From: JAFEDN01 sp965651935 | GTDB lineage: Bacteria > Pseudomonadota > Gammaproteobacteria > Coxiellales > Coxiellaceae | Direction: 5' to 3' | Assembly (NCBI GenBank): GCA_965651935.1 | Contig: CBFGTC010000010.1 | Location: forward strand, 8,546 to 72,545 | DNA: 64,000 bases | In this document: piece after piece, positions 18,901-25,931 of the stretch | How the letters are laid out: each line of letters begins with the position of its first letter | How positions within the stretch are numbered: position 1 is the first letter of the stretch | Made by a program: the position numbers and the translations under genes | Notes under the pieces: model-generated | What the model was told of the DNA's origin: nothing | What the model saw: only the letters and a program-made list of their open reading frames with translations | Databases searched by the model: none

Positions 18901-20082
18901 CGGCTCTCCTGGGCGCATAATTCGATAAATTTCAATAAGCGCTTCAAGTTGATTACGGGTGGTATCTAATTTTAATGTGTCGGAGATATAAGGGCCGCAT
19001 TCAATTTCGTTAATGTAAAGCGTTTTGATACTTTCAATGCCGGTTTTTTTCAATTGCGCTAACAGGTCCAGGGTAATGTCCTGACCCGCTTGGGCTAACA
19101 CTTCGCCGGTATTTTTGTCTACCACTACTTCTGCTATGACTTTATTAATTAAATACTCAACCGGGACTTCCAACTGCGTGAGTCCGGCTTTTTCCATTAA
19201 TCTCACGTGGCGGGCAGATATGCGCCGGCCTTCTTCAATAATTAGTTCTCCTTTCCCTGAGGTGATGTTGGTGACCGCCAGTTCCCCACGCAAGCGTTTG
19301 GGGATTAAATCGAGGACAATTTTATCGTCTTGTAAGTTGAAAACGTTGGTTTCATAAAACATCGCCAGAATTTCTTCTGTGTTATAACCTAATGCACGCA
19401 AAATCACCGTGGCTGGCAGTTTACGGCGCCGATCAATACGTACAAATATGGCGTCTTTAGGATCAAATTCAAAATCCAACCATGAACCACGGTAGGGTAT
19501 CACTCGAGCAGAGAATAAAAGCTTGCCGGAAGAATGGGTTTTGCCTTTATCGTGTTCGAAAAACACGCCAGGCGAACGGTGTAACTGGGAAACCACCACA
19601 CGTTCTGTGCCATTGATAATAAAACTTCCGGTCTTGGTCATCAAAGGTATTTCACCCATGAACACTTCTTGTTCTTTAATATCTTTAATAACCGGATTAT
19701 CTAAAGATTTTTCTTTGTCAAAGATCACTAGGCGCATTTTCACGCGCAAAGGAGCTGCATAAGTGGCGCCCCTTAGACGGCATTCTTGTACATCAAACAT
19801 GGGTTCGCCTAGGGAATAACCCACGTATTCGATTTGGGCGTGGCCAGAATAGCTTGAAATCGGAAATACGCTTTTAAATGCGGCGTGCAAACCCAAATCC
19901 TGACGTTTGTTGAAAGGAACATCGGCTTGCAAAAATTGCTCATACGAATCTACTTGCATCGCCAATAAAGAAGGAACATTTAACACCTCTTCTTTCCCTT
20001 TACCCAAACGAAGTCTGATGCGCTTTTTTTCTGTGTTCGACTTAACGCTATAAAGATTTTGAGTTTTTTGCATTGCAGCCAT
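15964..20082 (-). CDS. rpoB: DNA-directed RNA polymerase beta subunit
   Basis: The beta subunit forms half of the polymerase active-site cleft. The 1372-residue product (E. coli 1342) starts at 20082 with a GAGGT site upstream. The rifampicin-binding cluster reads [22 protein letters not shown], with the wild-type Asp, His and Ser at the main resistance positions. The C-terminal [23 protein letters not shown] is conserved. A long hairpin lies between rplL and this gene. Confidence 0.99.
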   Translation of the reverse strand: [1372 protein letters not shown]

Positions 20083-20113
20083 GAAAGTACCTCATTTTTT
20101 GAAAGGCAAATAG

Positions 20114-20183
20114 AAAAAATCCCCCGGCAATTGCCCCTTCCCCCTGTAAGAGGGAGGGAGTAGGAAAACCGGTGGGATTTTTT
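20114..20183 (-). terminator. Long hairpin with T-tract between rplL and rpoB (putative attenuator)
   Basis: On the minus strand AAAAAATCCCACCGG (20183-20169) pairs with CCGGGGGATTTTTT (20127-20114), enclosing a second pyrimidine/purine hairpin. The 3' arm ends in six T residues, so the structure resembles a terminator. In E. coli a partial terminator and an RNase III site occupy this same position and set the ratio of L7/L12 to polymerase; the same role is inferred here. Confidence 0.7.
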
Positions 20184-20194
20184 CCCAACAAAAA

Positions 20195-20569
20195 TTACTT
20201 AACTTCAACAGTCGCGCCAGCTTCAACCAGCTTCTTCTTGATGCTTTCGGCTTCGTCTTTAGAAATACCTTCTTTAACAGTTGCGGGGACGCCTTCCACC
20301 ATGTCTTTAGCTTCTTTCAAGCCTAAACCGGTGATTTCGCGGATCACTTTAATAACACCAATTTTGTTGGCGCCAAAGCTAGTCATCACCACGTTAAATT
20401 CGGTTTTCTCTTCAACTACGGCGGCTTCTCCAGCAGCAGCAGGAGCGGCAACTACGGCTGCAGCAGCAGAAACACCAAATTTTTCTTCCATGGATTTAAC
20501 TAGGTCAACCACATCCATGACGCTCATTTGTGAAATTGCTTCTAAAATATCTTGTTTTGAAACGGCCAT
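20195..20569 (-). CDS. rplL: 50S ribosomal protein L7/L12
   Basis: L7/L12 forms the mobile stalk that recruits translation factors. The 124-residue product has the N-terminal dimerisation helix (ISQMSVMDVVDLVKSMEEKFG), an alanine-rich hinge around residues 36-52, and the C-terminal factor-binding domain (KIGVIKVIREITGLGLKEAKDMVE). It lies 20 bases after rplJ. Confidence 0.98.
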   Translation of the reverse strand: MAVSKQDILEAISQMSVMDVVDLVKSMEEKFGVSAAAAVVAAPAAAGEAAVVEEKTEFNVVMTSFGANKIGVIKVIREITGLGLKEAKDMVEGVPATVKEGISKDEAESIKKKLVEAGATVEVK

Positions 20570-20589
20570 TTTATACTCCTCAAATTAGA

Positions 20590-21114
20590 TTATTGTTTTT
20601 TTTGATCGGCAACTGCAGCAACAACCCGAACGAGCTGCGCGTAGGTTTCCGTTAAAGTACGTGCTAACTTAACGACAGGTCCTTTCATGACTGTCATCAA
20701 TTGCGCCAATGCCTCATCTCTCGAGGGCATGCTTGCGACCGCTTTGAGTTGGTCAGCAGGCAATAGTTTCCCTTCTAGTACCAAAGCTTTTACCACGAAA
20801 TTGGCATGGTCTTTGGCAAAGTCTCGAGCCATACGCGCACTAGCAGCCGGTTCATCTTTAGCAAATACTAAGATCATCGGGCCGACTAATTCGCTTTGGA
20901 GACATTTAAAACGAGTGTCTTCGATTGCTCTGCGCGCTAAGGTATTGCGATAGACTTTAACTATCGCTCCCGATTTGCGAGCATTGTCACGCAGTTTTGT
21001 CATTTCCGATACGGTCAAACCGCGATACTCTGCAGCAATCACGGATACCGAACGGGATGCGACATCTGCTAATTCGGCGACAATCGCTTGCTTCTCTTCG
21101 ATTCTTAAAGTCAC
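20590..21114 (-). CDS. rplJ: 50S ribosomal protein L10
   Basis: L10 anchors L7/L12 dimers to the ribosome, and the L10-L12 complex represses its own mRNA. The 174-residue product shows EEKQAIVAELADVA at the start, EYRGLTVSEMTKLRDNARKSG in the rRNA-binding part, and a C-terminal helix for L12 dimers. The start codon appears to be GTG at 21114. The 182-base leader upstream is long and structured, consistent with autoregulation. Confidence 0.97.
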   Translation of the reverse strand: MTLRIEEKQAIVAELADVASRSVSVIAAEYRGLTVSEMTKLRDNARKSGAIVKVYRNTLARRAIEDTRFKCLQSELVGPMILVFAKDEPAASARMARDFAKDHANFVVKALVLEGKLLPADQLKAVASMPSRDEALAQLMTVMKGPVVKLARTLTETYAQLVRVVAAVADQKKQ

Positions 21115-21296
21115 ATTGACCTCATTTTTTCCGTTTTAAACCCGGAAAATCTTGCGATTTTCCACCCTTGAGGTGGCCGTCTCAGGTATATTCAAGAACG
21201 GCGTCACCGTCTGCGTGGGAAATTAAGGCCTCAGGCCACCCACGGTCTTCGACGGCGAAGGCTGACAAAATACCAACCTCTACCGTGAATTCAAAA
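21115..21296 (-). promoter_or_regulatory. L10 leader, autoregulatory region between rplA and rplJ
   Basis: This 182-base interval, read on the minus strand, holds several complementary segments, including GGTGGCCTGAGGCC, a CCGTCGAAGACC-type element paired with a later GACGGTGACGCCGTTC, and GGAAAATCGCAAGATTTTCC just before rplJ. The arrangement resembles the L10 ribosomal-protein leader found at this position in many bacteria, where the L10-L12 complex binds. The assignment rests on position and on recalled sequence elements, not on a covariance search. Confidence 0.65.
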
Positions 21297-21992
21297 TTAT
21301 TCTCCTAGAAGCGTACCGATATCTAACAACAAGCCAGGACCCATTGTTGAAGAAACAGTCACTTTCTTTAAATAAACCCCTTTGGCGGTGGGGGGTTTCG
21401 CTTTTTGTAATCCGCTTATCAGTGCTTTAATATTTTCCGCCAGGGCTTTTCCTTCAAAACTGACATTGCCAACGGTGCAGTGAATAATGCCGTTTTTATC
21501 ATTACGGTATTGAACTTGGCCGCTTTTGGCATTTCGTACTGCGCCAGCCACATCGGCGGTGACTGTCCCGACTTTCGGATTGGGCATTAAGCCACGAGGG
21601 CCTAGAATTTGCCCTAAGGTACCCACGATACGCATACTATCAGGAGTGGCGATTAACACATCAAATGCGAAATTCCCTCCCTTGATCGTTTCAGCTAAAT
21701 CTTCAAAACCGACAATATCCGCGCCTGCTGCGCGTGCGGCTTCAGCTTTATCACCTTGGGCAAACACTGCCACGCGAACTTGGCGTCCAGTGCCGTGAGG
21801 TAATACAATGGCTCCTCTTACGCCTTGATCCGACTTGCGAGGGTCAATGCCTAAGTTAACCGCTAAATCCACGCTTTCTTTAAATTTCGCGGTAGCGCAT
21901 TCTTTAACTAATTTTACAGCTTCGTTCACGGGGTATAATTTACCTGGAGCAACTTTTTCCAGAATTGCTTTTCTTCTTTTAGAGAGACTCAT
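21297..21992 (-). CDS. rplA: 50S ribosomal protein L1
   Basis: L1 forms the mobile stalk at the E site and, in many bacteria, represses the rplKA mRNA. The 231-residue product has the family segments ESVDLAVNLGIDPRKSDQGVRGAIVLPHGTG split over residues 37-68, GPRGLMPNPKVGTV and VYLKKVTVSSTMGPG. It shares one base with the rplK stop, showing translational coupling. Confidence 0.98.
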   Translation of the reverse strand: MSLSKRRKAILEKVAPGKLYPVNEAVKLVKECATAKFKESVDLAVNLGIDPRKSDQGVRGAIVLPHGTGRQVRVAVFAQGDKAEAARAAGADIVGFEDLAETIKGGNFAFDVLIATPDSMRIVGTLGQILGPRGLMPNPKVGTVTADVAGAVRNAKSGQVQYRNDKNGIIHCTVGNVSFEGKALAENIKALISGLQKAKPPTAKGVYLKKVTVSSTMGPGLLLDIGTLLGE

Positions 21993-22429
21993 TAAATTAC
22001 CCCTCCTTCTACGTCAATACCCATACTGCGTGCAGTACCGGCAATGGTTCGAATTGCTGCGTCTAAACTACTGGCGGTCAGATCCGGTTGTTTCATTTTG
22101 GCAATCTTTTCTAATTGAGCACGGCTAATTTTGCCAACTTTATTTTTATTGGGAACCGCACTACCTTTGTCAATCTTTAATTCTTTACAAATCAGTACAG
22201 AAGCCGGCGGGGTTTTAGTAACGAATGTAAAACTCCGATCGGAATAAACGGTAATCACCACGGGAATTGGCAATCCTTTTTCCATGCTTTGCGTGGCGGC
22301 GTTAAAGCCTTTACAAAATTCCATGATATTAACGCCGTGTTGGCCTAATGCAGGCCCAACGGGTGGACTGGGATTGGCTTCTTGGGCCTTGACTTGCAGC
22401 CTAATATAGGCTGTTATTTTTTTTGCCAT
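21992..22429 (-). CDS. rplK: 50S ribosomal protein L11
   Basis: L11 belongs to the GTPase-associated centre and is needed for RelA activation and factor turnover. The 145-residue product contains NPSPPVGPALGQHGVNIMEF, the TPPASVLICKELKI segment and the C-terminal rRNA-binding domain ending RSMGIDVEGG. It is followed immediately by rplA and preceded by nusG after 59 bases. Confidence 0.98.
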   Translation of the reverse strand: MAKKITAYIRLQVKAQEANPSPPVGPALGQHGVNIMEFCKGFNAATQSMEKGLPIPVVITVYSDRSFTFVTKTPPASVLICKELKIDKGSAVPNKNKVGKISRAQLEKIAKMKQPDLTASSLDAAIRTIAGTARSMGIDVEGGVI

Positions 22430-22488
22430 TACTGTTTCCTCTTATGGGTGTTAACGCTAGTTGACTGAATCGCTTTGTAGCTCCCCGT

Positions 22489-23034
22489 TTATGCTTTTTC
22501 TACTTGTCCAAATTCCAACTCTACTCGAGTGGTTCGGCCAAAAATAGAAACTGCAACGCCTAAACGGCTTTTTTCATAATTGACGTCTTCAACAACGCCA
22601 TTAAAATCGGCAAAGGGGCCGTCAGTGACACGGACAACTTCACCGGGTTCAAACAAGACTTTGGGTTTGGGTTTAGACTCACCTTCTTCTACGCGCCGTA
22701 ATATAGAAGCGGCTTCTTGATCACTGATCGGCGCAGGTCTATCAGCAGTACCGCCGATAAAACCCAATACTCTTGGCACACTTTTCACTAAGTGCCAAGT
22801 TTGTTCATCCATTTCCATTTGCACCAGGACGTATCCCGGAAAAAATTTTCTTTCGCTTTTACGTTTTTGTCCCGCGCGCATTTCCACCACTTCTTCAGTG
22901 GGAACGATGATTTCTCCAAACCGGGCTTCAACGCCATGCATTTTTATTCTTTGATTTAAAGCATTGACGACGTAATTTTCAAAACCTGAATAAACGTGAA
23001 CCACATACCACCGTTTGGTGCGTTCTGTTGTCAT
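22489..23034 (-). CDS. nusG: Transcription termination/antitermination factor NusG
   Basis: NusG binds RNA polymerase and couples it to Rho or to ribosomal S10. The 181-residue product has the NGN domain (RWYVVHVYSGFENYV, ending near FIGGTADRPAPI) and a C-terminal KOW domain (EPGEVVRVTDGPFADFNGVVEDVNYEKS-type, residues about 130-160). It lies six bases after secE, the near-universal order. Confidence 0.98.
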   Translation of the reverse strand: MTTERTKRWYVVHVYSGFENYVVNALNQRIKMHGVEARFGEIIVPTEEVVEMRAGQKRKSERKFFPGYVLVQMEMDEQTWHLVKSVPRVLGFIGGTADRPAPISDQEAASILRRVEEGESKPKPKVLFEPGEVVRVTDGPFADFNGVVEDVNYEKSRLGVAVSIFGRTTRVELEFGQVEKA

Positions 23035-23040
23035 ATTTCG

Positions 23041-23448
23041 TTAACCTCTTTGCCCAGACACTAAGCTGACGGCCCAAAAGAACAAAGTATCAATACCCCA
23101 TAAAAACACGGCTGTCACTACCACCATCACAATCACCACCAAAGTGGTTTGCGTGGTTTCCTGACGCGTGGGCCATACTACTTTTCGCAATTCTACTCGG
23201 GCGGCCTTGATAAATTTCCAGGCTTTCTGGCCTTGCGAAGTCCATAAAGCTATCGCCATTAAAATCAGTAGCCAAACTATGCCGATAGCAGCCCTTATCG
23301 CCCAAGGGATTTGGGAAAAGTATGCGTTAGCAACCAATCCAGCCACCAACAAGAAGAGCACCAATATCCACTTCAAACGGTCCACGCTGCCGCTTGGCTG
23401 TTGTTTAACCGGCGATGGGTTATTCGTTTTTCCTTTCATGCCTCTCAC
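23041..23448 (-). CDS. secE: Preprotein translocase subunit SecE
   Basis: SecE clamps SecY in the inner-membrane protein channel. The 135-residue product is of the long gammaproteobacterial type, with three hydrophobic segments at roughly residues 25-45, 50-68 and 100-130. The essential amphipathic region reads KAARVELRKVVWPTRQETTQTT before the last membrane helix. A second in-frame ATG three codons in is an alternative start. It directly follows tRNA-Trp. Confidence 0.96.
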   Translation of the reverse strand: MRGMKGKTNNPSPVKQQPSGSVDRLKWILVLFLLVAGLVANAYFSQIPWAIRAAIGIVWLLILMAIALWTSQGQKAWKFIKAARVELRKVVWPTRQETTQTTLVVIVMVVVTAVFLWGIDTLFFWAVSLVSGQRG

Positions 23449-23462
23449 TTCTTACATTTTAC

Positions 23463-23538
23463 TGGCAGGCCAGGAGGGCCTCGAACCCCCAACCTGCGGT
23501 TTTGGAGACCGCCGCTCTGCCAATTGAGCTACTGACCT
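23463..23538 (-). tRNA. tRNA-Trp (anticodon CCA)
   Basis: The minus-strand sequence folds as a standard cloverleaf with acceptor arms AGGTCAG and CTGGCCT, the anticodon loop CTCCAAA giving CCA, and a T-loop GTTCGAG. The 3' CCA is encoded in the DNA (tgg at 23463-23465 on the plus strand). It is 15 bases before the secE ATG region and part of the same tRNA-secE-nusG transcript. Confidence 0.96.
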
Positions 23539-23548
23539 TTTTTCCTTG

Positions 23549-23621
<73 letters not shown>

Positions 23622-23672
23622 CTTAGCAATTGCCGCCGGATAGAAACGTTTTTTATCAACGTTCTCCGTATT

Positions 23673-23743
23673 AGCGGGTGATGGGAATCGAACCCACGCT
23701 ATCAGCTTGGAAGGCTGAAGTTCTACCATTGAACTACACCCGC
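23673..23743 (-). tRNA. tRNA-Gly (anticodon TCC)
   Basis: Acceptor arms GCGGGTG / CACCCGC, D arm TAGTTCAATGGTAGAAC, anticodon arm TCAGCCTTCCAAGCTGA with anticodon TCC, and T-loop GTTCGAT give a complete cloverleaf. CCA is not encoded. It lies between tRNA-Tyr and tRNA-Thr, the Tyr-Gly-Thr order known from the E. coli tRNA-tufB operon. Confidence 0.95.
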
Positions 23744-23754
23744 AAAGCACTTTT

Positions 23755-23836
23755 TGGAGGGGGAAGGATTCGAACCTTCGAAGGCAGAGCCGTCAGATTT
23801 ACAGTCTGATCCCTTTGACCGCTCGGGAACCCCTCC
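23755..23836 (-). tRNA. tRNA-Tyr (anticodon GTA)
   Basis: This 82-base gene has acceptor arms GGAGGGG / CCCCTCC, a long variable arm as expected of a class II tRNA, anticodon arm CAGACTGTAAATCTG with anticodon GTA, and T-loop GTTCGAA. CCA is not encoded. It is the first gene of the tRNA-secE-nusG transcript and follows a good promoter. Confidence 0.96.
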
Positions 23837-23852
23837 ATAAAATCAGCCGCAC

Positions 23853-23881
23853 ATTGTCATATATTTTTGAGACGTTGTCAA
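23853..23881 (-). promoter_or_regulatory. Promoter of the tRNA-Tyr/Gly/Thr/Trp-secE-nusG operon
   Basis: On the minus strand TTGACA (23881-23876) is followed after 17 bases by GACAAT (23858-23853), about 16 bases before the 5' end of tRNA-Tyr. A G/C-rich stretch follows the -10, which is typical of stable-RNA promoters. The -35 box overlaps the stop codon of the gene upstream. Confidence 0.75.
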
Positions 23882-24594
23882 ATGATCAACTCATGGAAAA
23901 AATCTATTTGCATTTGGTCAAATCGATTTGAATGTTGCCAGGCCAAAGCGGCGGTGTAAATAGGGCTGGGCGCAAAACTAATCATTTTAATTTCTGCCGA
24001 AGTTAAAGCACACGCCTGGCCCAACCTGCTTAAACCCCAACCAAATGCTTTTAAATAGGCTTCTTTGCGAGTCCATAGGTCGTAAAATGCTGATTGGCGC
24101 TGGGAAATAGGTAAAGCGGTCACTGCTTTGACTTCCTCCACTGAAAAGCAACGCGCAATCAATGGCTCAACTTGTAAAGATTTATTCAGATATTCGAGGT
24201 CTATGCCTAATTCCACTTGCCTACTGAAAGCATATAATGCCACATCTTCTGAATGGGTCATATTGAATTGTAAAGACCCATTTTGACTTTGTCCTATTAA
24301 GTAAGGTTTGCCATACTCCCCTTCTCGGAATTGCAGGTTTGATGGCGGTATTTTCAAATAATAAGATAAAATGTGTCTTAAAAACGCTTTGGAGGTGTAA
24401 AACCTGCGGCGGTGTAATTCTTGGATAAAACGCCGACCTCGGTTTAACTCTTCCTCCGAAAGGCTATTTAAAATAGAATGCGCTTGAGAGTCCCAGTGAT
24501 TTAAATCTACGCGCCAAACGTGAATTTCACCGGGAGCTAAAGCCGATTCCACAGGGGGTTTTTGCCAAATTACTGGATTTTTAGGTACGATCAT
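23878..24594 (-). CDS. Sfp-type 4'-phosphopantetheinyl transferase
   Basis: Enzymes of this family move the phosphopantetheine arm of CoA onto a serine of acyl- or peptidyl-carrier proteins. The 238-residue product from the ATG at 24594 (MIVPKNPVIW) has the Sfp-family signatures FNMTHSEDVALYAF, LGIDLEYLN (with the magnesium-binding Asp and following acidic residue) and FYDLWTRKEAYLKAFGWGL. No NRPS or PKS genes are near, so its target may be the fatty-acid carrier protein or a distant pathway. Its start codon overlaps that of the divergent carboxypeptidase. A longer frame to 24684 would overlap that gene fully and is rejected. Confidence 0.88.
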   Translation of the reverse strand: MIVPKNPVIWQKPPVESALAPGEIHVWRVDLNHWDSQAHSILNSLSEEELNRGRRFIQELHRRRFYTSKAFLRHILSYYLKIPPSNLQFREGEYGKPYLIGQSQNGSLQFNMTHSEDVALYAFSRQVELGIDLEYLNKSLQVEPLIARCFSVEEVKAVTALPISQRQSAFYDLWTRKEAYLKAFGWGLSRLGQACALTSAEIKMISFAPSPIYTAALAWQHSNRFDQMQIDFFHELII

Positions 24595-25531
24595 GGACTC
24601 TAATTCAACATCGAAGGTTATTTTACCACAGAAGCTGGCGCCGGGCGACCGAGTGGCTTTAATTGCTCCCGCTTTCCATCCCACTCCTGAGCAAATTAAT
24701 CAGGCCATTGAGCAATTACAGACTTTACAATTGCAAGTAGTCAATAAAATTATTTCCAATAAAAATGATGGGTATTTTAATGCGTCTGGGCCTGAAATCA
24801 TTTCCCAGTTACACGAGGCCTTTGCAGATCCCAGCATTAAAGCGGTGATTGCCGTGCGAGGCGGTTATGGTTGTGCTCGTTTATTGCCTGAACTGGATTG
24901 GGCATTGATTGCCAGCAATCCTAAAATCATTTTAGGATTCAGTGATATTAGCGCTCTTTTGCTCGCCATTCATGCGCACACCGGCTTGGTGACCTTCCAC
25001 GGCCCTAGCGCTTCCAAGTCGTGGCCGGAGTGGACTTTAACCGGTTTGCAAAAAGTTTTATTTGAAGGCAAGCCGCACCGTTTTGAGTATATTCACCCTC
25101 GAGAAGTGAAAATTCTTCGCCCAGGATGCGCGCAAGGAACACTCGTTGGCGGAAATTTAAGTGTGATAGCTTCATTGATTGGAACTGGTTTTTTACCGAA
25201 ATATTGGCACGACAAAATATTATTTTTAGAAGATGTCAATGAGGAAGTGTACCGGCTGGACCGTATGTTAATGCAATTACATTTAGCAGGAATTCTTCCG
25301 CAAATTAAAGGTTTAATCTTCGGCTGTTTTAATCATTGTTCTAATAAGGTTCCTTTTTCTTTCGATATACTGGAGTTACAACAACGCTTTTGCGAAAAGT
25401 ATTCCTATCCCGTCCTCACTAACATGACCTTTGGTCATCAAGCGGAAATGCACACTTTACCTATTGGCAGCGAAGTGTTGCTTAATGCAGATGACGGTTA
25501 TATAGAATTATTTCGTTCGGTAGTAAATTGA
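24593..25531 (+). CDS. ldcA: LD-carboxypeptidase (peptidase family S66)
   Basis: LdcA removes the terminal D-Ala from murein tetrapeptides in the cytoplasm during peptidoglycan recycling. The 312-residue product has LAPGDRVALIAPA at the start, AVRGGYGCARLLPELDW, the nucleophile region ILGFSDISALLLA, and GTLVGGNLSVIASLIGTG plus LFLEDVNEEVYRLDRM in the C-terminal domain, all typical of S66. The ATG at 24593 overlaps the opposing phosphopantetheinyl transferase ATG in a CATG, so the two genes share no intergenic DNA. AnmK, another recycling enzyme, is also encoded in this window. Confidence 0.9.
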   Translation: MDSNSTSKVILPQKLAPGDRVALIAPAFHPTPEQINQAIEQLQTLQLQVVNKIISNKNDGYFNASGPEIISQLHEAFADPSIKAVIAVRGGYGCARLLPELDWALIASNPKIILGFSDISALLLAIHAHTGLVTFHGPSASKSWPEWTLTGLQKVLFEGKPHRFEYIHPREVKILRPGCAQGTLVGGNLSVIASLIGTGFLPKYWHDKILFLEDVNEEVYRLDRMLMQLHLAGILPQIKGLIFGCFNHCSNKVPFSFDILELQQRFCEKYSYPVLTNMTFGHQAEMHTLPIGSEVLLNADDGYIELFRSVVN

Positions 25532-25931
25532 ACTCATCAATTTTCACTATCGGATTTTGTCTCGTTTCTAAGAATCCTTTCTGATCAGTTTAAATGGTTA
25601 GAAAAATTTATCATTATTTTGTTAATTATTCTTTTGTTTAGTATATAAGCCAGAGGAATAGCTGACTCGGTTAGAGTCAAAAATATAGTTTATTTTGCTA
25701 TGGATTTATTTCAAAACTCAACAATTTAAAACTTGGCAATTTTTATTCCACCTATATATCCAACAAATAGCAAGGGAATTAACGAGATAATTTTAATTAA
25801 TTTAAACATTTATTTTTTATTATTTAATTTTTTAAGAAATTCTTAATATATATCTGGAACAATAGCATTCAAAATTTTATTAAATCTAAAAGATATAAAA
25901 GTTAAAAACACAAAAGCATATAGAGGAAGCA
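25532..25931. other. AT-rich stretch without a gene
   Basis: These 400 bases between ldcA and an orphan gene are strongly AT-rich and contain no ORF I would support on either strand. Near the end, GAGG about five bases before 25932 serves as the ribosome-binding site of the next gene. I see no clear hairpin terminator for ldcA and no tRNA or repeat. Confidence 0.5.

Noticed and set aside
23878..24594. Part of a siderophore or polyketide gene cluster
   Set aside because: No NRPS, PKS or tailoring genes are in the neighbourhood, so the transferase alone does not indicate one.
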